Below, one piece after another: positions 8,911 through 19,215 of a stretch of 64,000 nucleotides of DNA. A model generated the notes under the pieces. It did not search any database. It saw only the letters and a program-made list of their open reading frames with translations, and was not told where the DNA came from. Location of the stretch: positions 62,001-126,000 of the forward strand of contig NZ_CAMIHD010000002.1 in the NCBI RefSeq assembly GCF_946222835.1, given 5' to 3'. The translations under genes and the position numbers were made by a program. Within the stretch, counting starts at the first letter, position 1; every line of letters starts with the position of its first letter. Origin of the DNA: an uncultured Corynebacterium sp. Lineage in GTDB: Bacteria > Actinomycetota > Actinomycetes > Mycobacteriales > Mycobacteriaceae.

Positions 8911-9104
8911 AGTTTCGGAAACGTTTTAATTCAAGGGGTCCATAAGATATATATATGGTTTTATTGCATGTTCGAGATCCTCAGAATTGCCTTCATGTGC
9001 AGTTAATTTTCTGCCACAGGACATGCATGCGGAGTAATGTAAGATGGACACAATTTTATAGATCTTGGTAGAGATCGATAGTTCGACGGAGAGGGAGTTG
9101 CACC
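8911..9104. other. A+T-rich gap before rbfA
   Basis: About 190 bases without a supportable gene. It contains an AGATATATATATGG stretch and must hold the rbfA promoter, since infB is closed by a terminator. No clear -35/-10 pair was identified; a GGAG motif about 14 bases before the ATG is the likely rbfA ribosome-binding site. Confidence 0.4.
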
Positions 9105-9548
9105 ATGGTTGACCACGCGCGTGCTGCACGAATGGCCAAGCGTATTAAGGAAATCGTGGCGAGTGCCATAGAACGCGAGATCAAGGATCGCCGCCTCGAG
9201 TTGGTGACCATCACAGATACTCGAGTGACAGGCGACCTGCACGATGCCACCGTTTTTTATACCGTGCGCGGAAAAGACATTGACTCCGAGCCAGACTTCG
9301 CACAAGCAGAAGAAGCCCTCAAGCGCGCTAAAGGTCAGCTGCGCAAGATTGTGGGCGATCAACTCTCGGTGCGGTTTACCCCGACGCTAACCTTCGAGGT
9401 CGATACTGTTCCCGAGGCTTCTGCTCATATGGAAGAGCTTTTGGCCCGTGCTCGCGCCCGCGATGAAGAACTAGCAAAGCTGAAGGAAATCGCCCAGCCG
9501 GCAGGGGATGCGAACCCGTATAAGACCTCCGATGAAGACGAGGCTTAA
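9105..9548 (+). CDS. rbfA: 30S ribosome-binding factor RbfA
   Basis: A small KH-fold factor for late maturation of the 30S subunit and processing of the 16S rRNA 5' end. It is 147 residues, starting [19 protein letters not shown], with the family motif [20 protein letters not shown] and a C-terminal helix LRFTPxLxF-like region ([12 protein letters not shown]). The last 25 residues are an acidic tail. RbfA normally follows infB directly; here a foreign-looking 1.4-kb segment lies between them. Its stop abuts the GTG of the DHH phosphatase gene. Confidence 0.95.
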   Translation: MVDHARAARMAKRIKEIVASAIEREIKDRRLELVTITDTRVTGDLHDATVFYTVRGKDIDSEPDFAQAEEALKRAKGQLRKIVGDQLSVRFTPTLTFEVDTVPEASAHMEELLARARARDEELAKLKEIAQPAGDANPYKTSDEDEA

Positions 9549-10511
9549 GTGACTAAGAAGCAATACCAGCCGGCAGTTGCCGCCTTGCATGATGCTCATA
9601 GCATCTGCATTGTGACGCACCTGCGGCCGGATGCCGATGCCATCGGCTCTGCTGCGGCGTTGCTGCTCGCGCTGCGCCAACGGGGCAAAGATGTGTGTGC
9701 CGTTGTGGGCCAGGAGCGGGAAATTTCCCGTAACCTTTACACCATTCCTGCCGCCGACGACGTCACCACTAGTCGTGAGCTGCCGGAAGGCTATGACCTC
9801 TACGTCACCGTTGATTGTGGTTCTTTAGACCGGACGGGCTTTTTTGCAGATCGGATTGAGCAGCTAGCCCAGCAGGGCCGGGTTCTGTGCATTGACCATC
9901 ATTCTTCTAATCCAGGGTTTGGTGCCATCAATGTGGTAGACACTGAATGTGAATCCACCACCGTGGTGTTGCTGAGCATCTTGGATTCATTGGAGATTCA
10001 AATTGACTGTCATATTGCACACTGCTTATATGCCGGTTTGATGACCGATACTGGCAGCTTCCGCTGGGGTAGGCCGGCTATGCACGATATTGCCACCCGC
10101 CTCATGCACTACGATCTCGATACCAAGCAGATCGCAGCTGACCTTTTAGATTCCACCACACCGGACGATCTTCAGATGATCGGTAGGGTACTGGCCGGTT
10201 TGGGCCTCGAAGAAGCAGGGGAGCACACCCTAGGCATTCTCGTCGCGCGTCTGGAAGATATCCAGGGACACTCCGATTCGGCTGTCGAATCACTAGTGGA
10301 GTTCGTTCGCGCGCTAGAAGGAACCACCGTCGGCGTGGTGTTTAAGGAACAAGCTCCGGAGGTGTGGGCAGTTTCCTTGCGTTCTTCTCGCATCGATTGT
10401 TCTTCGGTGGCGCTAACCTTCGGCGGTGGCGGACATGTACCGGCCGCGGGCTATACCGCTCACGGGGCTCCGGAAAAAATTATTAAGGAATTGGTGGCCG
10501 CTATCCAATGA
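9549..10511 (+). CDS. nrnA: DHH/DHHA1 phosphoesterase, NrnA-like (nanoRNase/pAp phosphatase)
   Basis: Predicted bifunctional oligoribonuclease and 3'-phosphoadenosine-5'-phosphate phosphatase. It is 320 residues. DHH domain motifs are visible: THLRPDADAIGSA (metal ligands), TVDCGS, and IDHHSSN, the family-naming DHH motif. The C-terminal DHHA1 domain ends with FGGGGHVPAAGY, the substrate-binding GGGH motif. GTG start immediately after the rbfA stop; the next gene overlaps its stop by 4 bases (ATGA), so rbfA, this gene and the MATE transporter form one operon, a conserved actinobacterial arrangement. Confidence 0.92.
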   Translation: MTKKQYQPAVAALHDAHSICIVTHLRPDADAIGSAAALLLALRQRGKDVCAVVGQEREISRNLYTIPAADDVTTSRELPEGYDLYVTVDCGSLDRTGFFADRIEQLAQQGRVLCIDHHSSNPGFGAINVVDTECESTTVVLLSILDSLEIQIDCHIAHCLYAGLMTDTGSFRWGRPAMHDIATRLMHYDLDTKQIAADLLDSTTPDDLQMIGRVLAGLGLEEAGEHTLGILVARLEDIQGHSDSAVESLVEFVRALEGTTVGVVFKEQAPEVWAVSLRSSRIDCSSVALTFGGGGHVPAAGYTAHGAPEKIIKELVAAIQ

Positions 10512-11848
10512 GAAATAGGCAGACGGATGGAATGAACGCTCAGGATCGCTCCACCGCTGGCACGGTAACCGCACGCGAGGTCTTTGGCCTCGCGTTTCCC
10601 GCGCTTGGCGTACTTGCGGCCATGCCGCTCTACCTTTTGCTAGATACCGCGGTTGTTGGTCGTCTAGGTGCCCAAGAGCTCGCCTCACTTGCTGCAGCCA
10701 CCACAATTCACTCCGTGGTGACGACGCAGTTGACTTTCTTGTCCTACGGCACGACCGCTCGTTCTGCTCGGCTCTTTGGCTCCGGCAAGCGCGAAGCGGC
10801 GGTTGCAGAAGGCGTGCAGGCCACCTATGTGGCTCTAGGAGTAGGCGGGTTGCTCGCGGTAATCATGTGGATTTTCGGCGGAGTATTTGCCCGCGCCTTA
10901 ACCGGTGATCCCACCACGGCCGCCGGGACGGCCTTGTGGCTGCGCATCGCAGCTCTGGCTATTCCCGTTACTTTGGTGGAGATGGCCGGAAATGGCTGGA
11001 TGCGCGGTGTCCAAGATACGAAGAAGCCACTGTACTTTACTTTGTCTGGCATGATTCCCGGCGCTATTGCGGTGCCCATTTTCGTCCATTTCTGGGGGCT
11101 GGCAGGCTCGGCTATTGCCACGGTATTAGGCATGAGCATTATTGCTGCGCTATTCGTCCGCGAATTGCATAAGGAACATACCGGCTCCTGGCAATTTCAG
11201 TGGCATGTGGTACGCGAACAGCTCATCTTAGGCCGCGATCTCATCCTGCGTTCGGCTAGTTTCCAGGTGGCCTTTCTTACCGCCACGGCTGTGGTTTCCC
11301 GCGTTGGTACCGCTTCTTTGGCCGGTCACCAGATCATGATGCAGCTGTGGAACTTCATGTCCCTCATCTTGGATTCGTTGGCCATTGCCGCGCAATCATT
11401 GACTGGTGCGGCCCTTGGTGCTGGCTCTGCGCGGCACGCACGCAGTGTGGGCAGCAAGGTGGCGTTGTACTCTACGATTTTCTCTGGCCTCTTGGCTGTC
11501 GTATTTGCTGCTGGTGCAGGGATTATTCCGCGTATCTTCACCTCCTCTCCGGAAGTGCTCGATGCCATCTCCCAGCCGTGGTGGATCCTGGTAGCCATGG
11601 TTATCGGCGGTGGCGTGGTCTTCGCCTTCGATGGTGTCTTGCTGGGCGCGGGCGATGCTGCCTTCTTGCGCACGCTGACTATTTCTTCGGTCCTGGTGGG
11701 ATTTTTGCCGGGCGTTATCTTGGCCCACTTTATGGGCACAGGCTTAACCGGCGTGTGGTGTGGACTTGCCGCCTTCATTGCTTTCCGCATGGTGGGTGTC
11801 GTCTACCGGTTCCGATCGATGAAATGGGCCGTAGTGCAGGAGCGTTAG
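10508..11848 (+). CDS. dinF: MATE family efflux transporter (DinF-like)
   Basis: A multidrug/toxin extrusion-type transporter, predicted as an inner-membrane Na+ or H+ antiporter. It is 446 residues with about twelve hydrophobic segments arranged as two related halves and the MatE signature FPALGVLAAMPLYLLLDTAVVGRLG near the start. ATG 10508 overlaps the upstream stop; ATG 10532 (MNAQDRS), preceded by GGATGGA, is an equally good start and would remove eight residues. The substrate cannot be predicted. Named after its genomic position with nrnA in relatives. Confidence 0.9.
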   Translation: MRNRQTDGMNAQDRSTAGTVTAREVFGLAFPALGVLAAMPLYLLLDTAVVGRLGAQELASLAAATTIHSVVTTQLTFLSYGTTARSARLFGSGKREAAVAEGVQATYVALGVGGLLAVIMWIFGGVFARALTGDPTTAAGTALWLRIAALAIPVTLVEMAGNGWMRGVQDTKKPLYFTLSGMIPGAIAVPIFVHFWGLAGSAIATVLGMSIIAALFVRELHKEHTGSWQFQWHVVREQLILGRDLILRSASFQVAFLTATAVVSRVGTASLAGHQIMMQLWNFMSLILDSLAIAAQSLTGAALGAGSARHARSVGSKVALYSTIFSGLLAVVFAAGAGIIPRIFTSSPEVLDAISQPWWILVAMVIGGGVVFAFDGVLLGAGDAAFLRTLTISSVLVGFLPGVILAHFMGTGLTGVWCGLAAFIAFRMVGVVYRFRSMKWAVVQER

Positions 11849-11934
11849 CTGCGCTAAAGTGGGCGTGTTGATACTCTCGCGCGGTGTGCGTCTCCGTGCA
11901 GCGCGCAGCTTCTAGAAAGGCAGGTGAGAAACCT

Positions 11935-12747
11935 ATGCCAACAGTGTGGGCGGTTTCTGACCTGCATGGAGCGGTCAGTGCCAATAGTAAACGCATTGAT
12001 CGGCTTACTCCGCCCGATCCCGCGGATTGGCTCATTGTGGCCGGGGACGTTGCAGAGCGCACCGATCTCATCGTTCGCATTTTGCGCCAGCTCAATGATC
12101 GCTATGCCAGGGTCATCTGGGTGCCGGGCAACCATGAGTTATTCTCTCGCTCCCAGGATCGGTATCAAGGTCGAGATAAGTATGCGCACCTGGTGGAAAG
12201 GTGCAGGGAAATTGGAGTTATTACTCCAGAAGACCCGTATCCGGTATTTCACGGGACTACCATCGTTCCGCTATTTACTTTGTATGATTACAGTTTCCGT
12301 CCGCATGGCCTTAGCGTGGACGAAGCCATTGACGCGGCGCGCGCAAAACAACTGATGATGACCGATGAGTTCGCCATCGCCCCCTTCGTAGACGTGCGGG
12401 CGTGGTGTTGGGACAGGTTGGCCTATTCCATCAAGCGCCTTTCCCGAGTACATGGTCCTACCGTGCTGGTTAACCATTGGCCGTTGGTCCAAGAACCAAC
12501 CATGCTGTTGCGCTTTCCGGAAATTGCCTTGTGGTGCGGAACCAGGCATACGCGGTCGTGGCCGCGGCGCTATAACGCGGAGTCGGTCATCTATGGGCAC
12601 CTGCATATGCCGTCTCGCATGAATGTGGATGGCGTTGACCACATCGAGACGTCATTGGGGTATCCACGCGAATGGCAGGGGCGCGACAGCGCCCAGGCGT
12701 GGCCGTATCCGGTACTGCGTTCTTTTGAAGGGGAGGAGGCACGATGA
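11935..12747 (+). CDS. Calcineurin-like metallophosphoesterase, PptH-like
   Basis: 270 residues with the binuclear metallophosphoesterase motifs: DLHGAVSAN (D-x-H), VAGDVAE (GD), WVPGNHELF (GNHE), VNHWP and YGHLHMPSR (GHxH). The start MPTVWAVSDLHG is chosen because it follows AGGCAGGTGAG and fits the fold. It overlaps the phosphopantetheinyl transferase gene downstream by 4 bases. In Mycobacterium tuberculosis the same pair is Rv2795c-Rv2794c, where Rv2795c (PptH) removes phosphopantetheine from carrier proteins, opposing PptT. The position makes that role likely here; it is inferred from context, not from a specific residue. Confidence 0.88.
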   Translation: MPTVWAVSDLHGAVSANSKRIDRLTPPDPADWLIVAGDVAERTDLIVRILRQLNDRYARVIWVPGNHELFSRSQDRYQGRDKYAHLVERCREIGVITPEDPYPVFHGTTIVPLFTLYDYSFRPHGLSVDEAIDAARAKQLMMTDEFAIAPFVDVRAWCWDRLAYSIKRLSRVHGPTVLVNHWPLVQEPTMLLRFPEIALWCGTRHTRSWPRRYNAESVIYGHLHMPSRMNVDGVDHIETSLGYPREWQGRDSAQAWPYPVLRSFEGEEAR

Positions 12748-13418
12748 TGTATCCAGAGCTATTTCCTGAAAGTGCGCGCTATTGCTATGTACGCACGGAT
12801 TCGGGTTACGCGGATTTGGCTAATTTTGAAGGCCTCGCGGCCGAAGAAAAGTCTTTGGTTTCCCAGGCCGTTGATGTACGCAAGGCCGAGTTCGGAGATG
12901 CTCGGTGGTGTGCGCACCGAGCCTTGCAGGAATTGGGGGCCAGCCCGGCGACGCCGATTCTGCGCGGCGAGCGCGGCATGCCGCTGTGGCCCGAGGGTTT
13001 TGTAGGCTCGATGACGCATACCGAGGGCATGCGGGCTGCGGTGGTTGCCCCTACCTCAGCCTTAAAATCCGTAGGCCTGGATGCAGAACCCGCCGAACCG
13101 CTGCCGGATCATGTGCTCACCATGATTGCCCGAGCGGGGGAGATGCCGCAGCTTTTGCGGCTTCGTGAGGCGGGGATTACCTGCCCGGACCGATTGCTTT
13201 TTTGTGCCAAGGAGGCCACATATAAGTCGTGGTTTCCCATGACCTTTCGCTGGCTGGACTTTGACCAAGCAGAAATTGACCTGCGCGAGGATGGCACGCT
13301 TATTTCCTATATTTTAGCTAGGCCCACACCGGTGCCTTTTATCACTGGGCGCTGGGTAATTCGAGATGGCTACGTTATCGTCTCCACCTCGGTTCCGGCT
13401 TTAGACTTTAGCCACTAA
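12744..13418 (+). CDS. pptT: 4'-phosphopantetheinyl transferase PptT
   Basis: Transfers 4'-phosphopantetheine from CoA to carrier proteins of fatty acid, mycolate and siderophore synthesis. It is 224 residues of the Sfp/EntD class: SMTHTEGMRAAVV, then SVGLDAEPAEPL with the Mg-binding D and E, and FCAKEATYKSWFP with the KEA motif that binds magnesium and CoA. The start overlaps the phosphoesterase gene (ATGATG/TGA), so the modifying and the presumed demodifying enzyme are co-translated. The stop shares CTAA with the convergent truB gene. Confidence 0.95.
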   Translation: MMYPELFPESARYCYVRTDSGYADLANFEGLAAEEKSLVSQAVDVRKAEFGDARWCAHRALQELGASPATPILRGERGMPLWPEGFVGSMTHTEGMRAAVVAPTSALKSVGLDAEPAEPLPDHVLTMIARAGEMPQLLRLREAGITCPDRLLFCAKEATYKSWFPMTFRWLDFDQAEIDLREDGTLISYILARPTPVPFITGRWVIRDGYVIVSTSVPALDFSH

Positions 13419-14308
13419 AGGGTAGAGGGCCGTGCCACAAATACGGTGGCTAGGCGCTTGCCTTTTTCTTTAATGAGCGCCACGGCTTGGCCATTAGGGG
13501 CCACAGCAGCGTGGACGCCCTTGAGTCCGCGGGGCTCAAGCCACTTGCCCATGGCGAGGGCGGCTGCCTCCTCCTCCGTGACGGAAAGGACGGGGAAGCA
13601 GCGAGCCAAGGCCTCATCCAAGCTGAGGGAAAGGCGAGGGGAATCGGCAAGGGCGTCGAGCGAGAGGGCGTCGGCAAGCGCAAAAGGGCCCACCTTAGTG
13701 CGACGCAAGGCGGTCAGGTGCCCGCCCACCTGCAGGGCCTCGCCCAGATCGCGGGCCAGGGAGCGAATATAGGTGCCGGAAGAGCAATCCACCGTGACGT
13801 CAAGATCGATGTAGTCGCCCTCGTGGCGCTCTGCCAGAACGTCAAACTTATCTACCGTTACTGGGCGGGCGGGAATGTCTACCTCCTGGCCCTCGCGTAC
13901 TAGCTCATGGGCGCGGCGGCCGTTAATTTTAATAGCGGATACGGCCGCGGGCTTTTGCATAATATCGCCGGTGAGTTTGGCAATCTCTGCCTCGATTGCG
14001 GTGCGGTCAATGGCCGCAGCGCTAGCGCCCCAGCAGTGTTCTCCTTCGGCGTCATCGGTTGTGGTGGCGGCGCCGAGGCGAATGGTGGCGTCGTAGGACT
14101 TAGTGGAGGCAACCATGTGGGCCAAGAACTTGGTGCCACGCTCCAAGCCAAGGACAAGCACGCCGGTGGCCATGGGGTCAAGAGTGCCGGCGTGGCCTAC
14201 CTTCTTGGTGTGAAAGTACCTGCGTAGGCGGCCGACAACATCGTGGGAGGTCATGCCGGCGGGTTTGTCTACGATGACGAGTCCGGAGTTTGCGAGCGCA
14301 TCAGTCAT
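13415..14308 (-). CDS. truB: tRNA pseudouridine(55) synthase TruB
   Basis: Makes pseudouridine at position 55 in the T-loop of tRNAs. It is 297 residues with the TruB signature SGLVIVDKPAGMTSHDVV at the start, the catalytic-aspartate motif HAGTLDPMATGVLVLG, and YDATIRLG and SGTYIRSLARDLGE further on. The C-terminal PUA-like part is short, as in other actinobacterial TruB. It lies divergent to ribF, with 32 bases between the truB ATG and the preferred ribF GTG. It is convergent with pptT and their stop codons overlap. Confidence 0.96.
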   Translation of the reverse strand: MTDALANSGLVIVDKPAGMTSHDVVGRLRRYFHTKKVGHAGTLDPMATGVLVLGLERGTKFLAHMVASTKSYDATIRLGAATTTDDAEGEHCWGASAAAIDRTAIEAEIAKLTGDIMQKPAAVSAIKINGRRAHELVREGQEVDIPARPVTVDKFDVLAERHEGDYIDLDVTVDCSSGTYIRSLARDLGEALQVGGHLTALRRTKVGPFALADALSLDALADSPRLSLSLDEALARCFPVLSVTEEEAAALAMGKWLEPRGLKGVHAAVAPNGQAVALIKEKGKRLATVFVARPSTL

Positions 14309-14310
14309 AG

Positions 14311-15354
<1,044 letters not shown>

Positions 15355-16287
15355 ATGAAGGCGATTCTCGATCTTGATACCGGCATTGATGATGCCCTAG
15401 CGCTGGCGTACGCCATCGCCCATCCAGACCTGGACCTAATCGGCGTGACCTGCACGTACGGCAACGTGACCGTGCCCTTAGCCGTGCGCAATACACTGGC
15501 CCTTCTAGAGCTGCTGGGCCAAGACGATATTCCAGTCTTTGCCGGGCCTAGCCCGGATGGTTTTCGGCCAAGCGAGATTTCTTCTTTTATCCACGGTCAC
15601 AACGGCGTGGGGGAGGTCCTTCTTCCGCCGGCAACCACCCAGGCGCAGCCACAACCCGCGACCGAGTTCCTTATCCAAGCCGTGCATGAGCACGGCGATG
15701 ACTTGGTTATAATTCCGACCGGCCCGTCCACCACGATTGCTGCCGCTATGCAGCAGGACCCTTCCTTTGCCGCGGCCGCACACCTGGTGATGATGGGTGG
15801 GGCTCTTACCGTTCCTGGCAACGTCACGCCGTGGTCTGAGGCCAATATCTCCCAGGATCCGGAAGCTACCGATTACCTCTTCCGCCACACTAGCGATACC
15901 ATCATGGTTGGTTTGGATGTTACCTTGCGCACGCTTTTGACCACGGCGGAGTCCGCTCGTTGGCGAGCTACCGGTACCCGCGCCGGCCGCATCTTTGCGG
16001 ATATGGTGGACTATTATATCCGCGCCTACGCCACCACATCGCCCCACTTGGGCGGGTGCGGCCTGCACGATCCATTGGCCGTTGCGGTGGCGGCAGATGC
16101 CTCGCTCGTCGACGTCCTTTCGATAAACCTCAAGACTGACACCGCCGGCCCTACCCGTGGACGGACAATCGCGGATGAAACGCGATTGGATGCGCCGCCC
16201 ACCGCCCGGGTGGCTGTGGGTGTGGATAGTGAGCGCTTTGTGCGAGAGTTTGTCGAACGCCTTGAGAAGCTCTTCAGCGAGCTCTAA
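15355..16287 (+). CDS. Inosine-uridine preferring nucleoside hydrolase family protein
   Basis: Hydrolyses N-glycosidic bonds of ribonucleosides for base salvage. It is 310 residues with the calcium-binding signature LDLDTGIDDALALAYA near the start (DxDxxxDD, with a T in place of the usual P), the asparagine-containing block PWSEANISQDPEATD, and GLHDPLAVAVA near the C-terminus supplying the last metal-binding aspartate. It begins immediately after the ribF stop, so the two are probably co-transcribed. The substrate (purine or pyrimidine) cannot be decided from sequence. Confidence 0.92.
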   Translation: MKAILDLDTGIDDALALAYAIAHPDLDLIGVTCTYGNVTVPLAVRNTLALLELLGQDDIPVFAGPSPDGFRPSEISSFIHGHNGVGEVLLPPATTQAQPQPATEFLIQAVHEHGDDLVIIPTGPSTTIAAAMQQDPSFAAAAHLVMMGGALTVPGNVTPWSEANISQDPEATDYLFRHTSDTIMVGLDVTLRTLLTTAESARWRATGTRAGRIFADMVDYYIRAYATTSPHLGGCGLHDPLAVAVAADASLVDVLSINLKTDTAGPTRGRTIADETRLDAPPTARVAVGVDSERFVREFVERLEKLFSEL

Positions 16288-16423
16288 AAGCACAGCCTAG
16301 AAGCCATGTGGTTTTGATTTTTTCTGCCTGGGCGCTGTAAGGTGTTTGTTTGGCTTAGCGACTGCGGTTCACAGCAGTTGCGGCACGCACAAGTCACGCG
16401 CGCAGCGCAGGCTTATGCGTCAC

Positions 16424-16429
16424 GATAAT
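16424..16429 (+). promoter_or_regulatory. Candidate rpsO -10 box
   Basis: GATAAT lies 28 bases before the rpsO start and just upstream of the ribosome-binding site AAAGGAG. No convincing -35 hexamer was seen. The rest of the 16288-16456 gap shows no other clear element. Confidence 0.4.
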
Positions 16430-16456
16430 GTGGACTGAAATAAAGGAGAAATACTC

Positions 16457-16726
16457 ATGGCATTGACCACTGAGAAGAAGGCCGAAATCCTCAAGGAGTA
16501 CGGCCTGCACGAAACCGATACCGGTTCCCCTGAGGCACAGGTTGCCCTGCTGACCTCCCGCATCAATACTTTGACCGAGCACCTGAAGTTCCACAAGCAC
16601 GATCACCACTCCCGTCGTGGTCTGCTGCTGATGGTTGGTCGCCGTCGTGGCCTGCTGAAGTACCTGGCTGAGAACAACGTCGATCGCTACCGTGATCTGA
16701 TCTCTCGCCTGGGTCTGCGCCGTTAA
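16457..16726 (+). CDS. rpsO: 30S ribosomal protein S15
   Basis: A primary 16S rRNA-binding protein of the small subunit platform. It is 89 residues, the standard length, with the S15 signature [32 protein letters not shown]. An AAAGGAG ribosome-binding site sits 7 bases before the ATG. It is followed by a terminator and then pnp; this pairing is conserved in most bacteria, and in E. coli the rpsO-pnp transcripts are linked and autoregulated. Confidence 0.98.
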   Translation: MALTTEKKAEILKEYGLHETDTGSPEAQVALLTSRINTLTEHLKFHKHDHHSRRGLLLMVGRRRGLLKYLAENNVDRYRDLISRLGLRR

Positions 16727-16750
16727 TTTCGGCCCAGCTTCGGCCACCTC

Positions 16751-16774
16751 GCCCCGCCCTTTGGCGGGGCTTTT
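16751..16774 (+). terminator. rpsO terminator
   Basis: Perfect 8-bp G+C stem GCCCCGCC/GGCGGGGC with a 4-nt loop followed by TTTT. Confidence 0.92.
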
Positions 16775-16787
16775 GTGGTTTTTCTGT

Positions 16788-16808
16788 TAGAATTTGACAC
16801 CGTTGTCA
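16788..16808 (+). promoter_or_regulatory. Candidate pnp promoter with overlapping inverted repeat
   Basis: TAGAAT (16788-16793) fits the -10 consensus and directly abuts the perfect inverted repeat TGACA-CCGT-TGTCA (16795-16808), which would lie around the transcription start. It implies a pnp leader of about 70 nt. The -35 hexamer is unclear. Confidence 0.35.
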
Positions 16809-16869
16809 TAGACAAAATCGACCAGGCGGCATCGACGATCGCCTAAACCACTCAAGGAGACATTTTTTA

Positions 16870-19116
16870 ATGAGCGTTCAGAACTCCGTCGAGTTCAATA
16901 TTGACGAGGACTTTGGCATTACCGAGGCCATTGCCACGCTAGACAATGGTGACTTTGGCACCCGCACCCTGCGCTTTGAAACCGGCCAGCTGGCCCGGCA
17001 GGCAGACGGCTCCGTGACCACCTACTTGGACGATGACACCATGTTGCTGGCCACGACTACTGCGTCCAACCAGCCGCGCGAGGGATTCGACTTCTTCCCG
17101 CTGACTGTGGACGTAGAAGAGCGCATGTACGCGGCCGGCAAGATTCCGGGCTCCTTCTTCCGCCGTGAGGGTCGTCCTTCTTCTGAGGCCATCCTGGCAT
17201 GCCGCCTCATCGACCGCCCGCTGCGCCCAACCTTTGTCAAGGGCCTGCGCAACGAGGTCCAAGTCGTTGTCACCGTGATGTCCCAGGATCCGGAAGAGTA
17301 CTACGACGTCGTTGCCATCAACGGCGCTTCCGCCGCCACCCAGCTGTCCGGCCTGCCCGTCTCCGGTGCAGTCGGTGGTGTCCGCATGGCACTGATTGCT
17401 GACGATAAGCACCCAGAAGGCCAGTGGGTAGCGTTCCCGAATCACGAGCAGCACGAGCGCGCTCTCTTTGAGATGGTCGTTGCCGGTCGCATTGTTAAAA
17501 AGGGCCGCAAGGACGACGTAGCCATCATGATGGTTGAGGCCGGTGCCGGCACCAACGTTGCTGAGCGCATTGCTGACGGCGCTCCTGCACCGCAGGAAGC
17601 AGCCGTCGCTGAAGGCTTGGAGGCAGCAAAGCCATTCATTAAGACCTTGTGCGAGGCCCAGAACGGTCTGGCGGAGCGTGCCGCCAAGGAAACCCAGGAG
17701 TTCCCGCTCTTCCCGGCATACGGCGATGATGTCTTCGCGGCAGTGGAAAAGGCCGCTGCAAAGAAGCTAGAGAAGCTGCTGACCATTCCGGGCAAGCAGG
17801 AGCGCGACGATGCCACCAATGAATACATGGAGCAGGTCGAAGAAAAGCTCTTGGACCAGTTCGAGGACTTGGAGGAGGCCGATGCCTCCAAGCAGATCCG
17901 CGGCGCTTATAACGCCTTGATGAAGCAGATCGTGCGGCAGAAGATCCTCTCCGAGGGCTTCCGTATCGATGGTCGCGGCGTTACCGATATCCGTGACCTC
18001 TCCGTTGAGGTGGACCTGGTTCCGCGTGCTCACGGTTCCTCCCTGTTCGAGCGCGGTGAGACCCAGATTCTGGGTGTTACCACCCTGGACATGCTCAAGA
18101 TGGAGCAGCAGATTGATTCCCTGACCCCAGTGGAGTCCAAGCGCTACATGCACCACTACAACTTCCCGCCATTCTCCACTGGCGAGACCGGCCGCGTGGG
18201 CTCCCCGAAGCGCCGCGAGATCGGCCACGGTGCTTTGGCCGAGCGTGCTCTGCTTCCGGTCATCCCATCCCGTGAGGACTTCCCATACGCCATCCGCCAG
18301 GTCTCTGAGGCCTTGGGCTCCAATGGCTCTACCTCCATGGGTTCTGTGTGTGCTTCCACCTTGTCCCTGTACAATGCCGGTGTTCCGCTGAAGGCTCCGG
18401 TAGCTGGCATCGCTATGGGCCTGGTTTCTGGAGAGGTAAACGGCAAGGAGAAGTTTGTCGCCCTGACGGATATCCTCGGTGCCGAGGATGCTTTTGGCGA
18501 TATGGACTTCAAGGTTGCCGGTACCTCTGAGTACATCACCGCCCTGCAGCTGGACACCAAGTTGGATGGCATCCCGTCTAAGGTCCTAGCCCAGGCCCTG
18601 GAGCAGGCTCGCGATGCCCGCTCTACCATCCTGGAAACCATGGCTGAGGTCATCGATACTCCGGATGAGATGTCCGGCCTTGCTCCGAAGATCACCTCCG
18701 TCAAGATCCCGGTTAATAAGATCGGCGAGCTTATCGGACCAAAGGGCAAGACCATTAACCAGATCACCGAGGAAACTGGCGCCGATGTCTCCATCGAGGA
18801 TGACGGAACCGTCTACGTGTCCGCTGCTACCGGTGAGGCTGCGGATGCTGCCATCGATAAGGTCAACTCCATTGCTAACCCACAGCTGCCGAAGGTAGGA
18901 GAGCGCTTCCTGGGTACCGTGGTAAAGACCGTGCCGTTCGGCGCATTCGTTTCCTTGACCCCGGGTCGCGATGGCTTGATCCACATTTCTAACCTGGGTG
19001 GCGACGAGCGCATCGAGAAGGTAGAAGACGTCATCAACGTTGGCGATAAGGTTCAGGTAGAAATCGCGGATATCGATAACCGCGGCAAGATTTCCCTGGT
19101 TCCGGTTGAGGACTAA
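16870..19116 (+). CDS. pnp: Polyribonucleotide nucleotidyltransferase (PNPase; GpsI)
   Basis: A phosphorolytic 3'-to-5' exoribonuclease in RNA decay. It is 748 residues: two RNase PH domains separated by an all-helical domain, with the catalytic second PH domain near [20 protein letters not shown] and [23 protein letters not shown]; a KH domain at about residue 613 ([18 protein letters not shown]); and an S1 domain at about 677 ([15 protein letters not shown]). AAGGAG precedes the ATG. Full length, with all domains intact. Confidence 0.97.
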   Translation: MSVQNSVEFNIDEDFGITEAIATLDNGDFGTRTLRFETGQLARQADGSVTTYLDDDTMLLATTTASNQPREGFDFFPLTVDVEERMYAAGKIPGSFFRREGRPSSEAILACRLIDRPLRPTFVKGLRNEVQVVVTVMSQDPEEYYDVVAINGASAATQLSGLPVSGAVGGVRMALIADDKHPEGQWVAFPNHEQHERALFEMVVAGRIVKKGRKDDVAIMMVEAGAGTNVAERIADGAPAPQEAAVAEGLEAAKPFIKTLCEAQNGLAERAAKETQEFPLFPAYGDDVFAAVEKAAAKKLEKLLTIPGKQERDDATNEYMEQVEEKLLDQFEDLEEADASKQIRGAYNALMKQIVRQKILSEGFRIDGRGVTDIRDLSVEVDLVPRAHGSSLFERGETQILGVTTLDMLKMEQQIDSLTPVESKRYMHHYNFPPFSTGETGRVGSPKRREIGHGALAERALLPVIPSREDFPYAIRQVSEALGSNGSTSMGSVCASTLSLYNAGVPLKAPVAGIAMGLVSGEVNGKEKFVALTDILGAEDAFGDMDFKVAGTSEYITALQLDTKLDGIPSKVLAQALEQARDARSTILETMAEVIDTPDEMSGLAPKITSVKIPVNKIGELIGPKGKTINQITEETGADVSIEDDGTVYVSAATGEAADAAIDKVNSIANPQLPKVGERFLGTVVKTVPFGAFVSLTPGRDGLIHISNLGGDERIEKVEDVINVGDKVQVEIADIDNRGKISLVPVED

Positions 19117-19127
19117 TCCCTAAACCC

Positions 19128-19180
19128 AAAGAAAAGGCTCTGCCTTCCAGTTCACTCGCTGGAAGGCAGAGCCTTTTCTT
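19128..19180. terminator. Bidirectional terminator after pnp
   Basis: A stem of more than 20 bp (19128-19150 with 19159-19180) with A-rich and T-rich ends, placed between pnp (+) and the convergent lipoprotein gene (-). Confidence 0.93.
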
Positions 19181-19215
19181 CGTAGGTGTGCACCATTTAG
19201 AGGCGCCGCTAAACC

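Noticed and set aside
8930..8960. AGATATATATATGG stretch as an origin or attachment site
   Set aside because: No DnaA boxes, direct repeats or integrase nearby; simply A+T-rich intergenic DNA.
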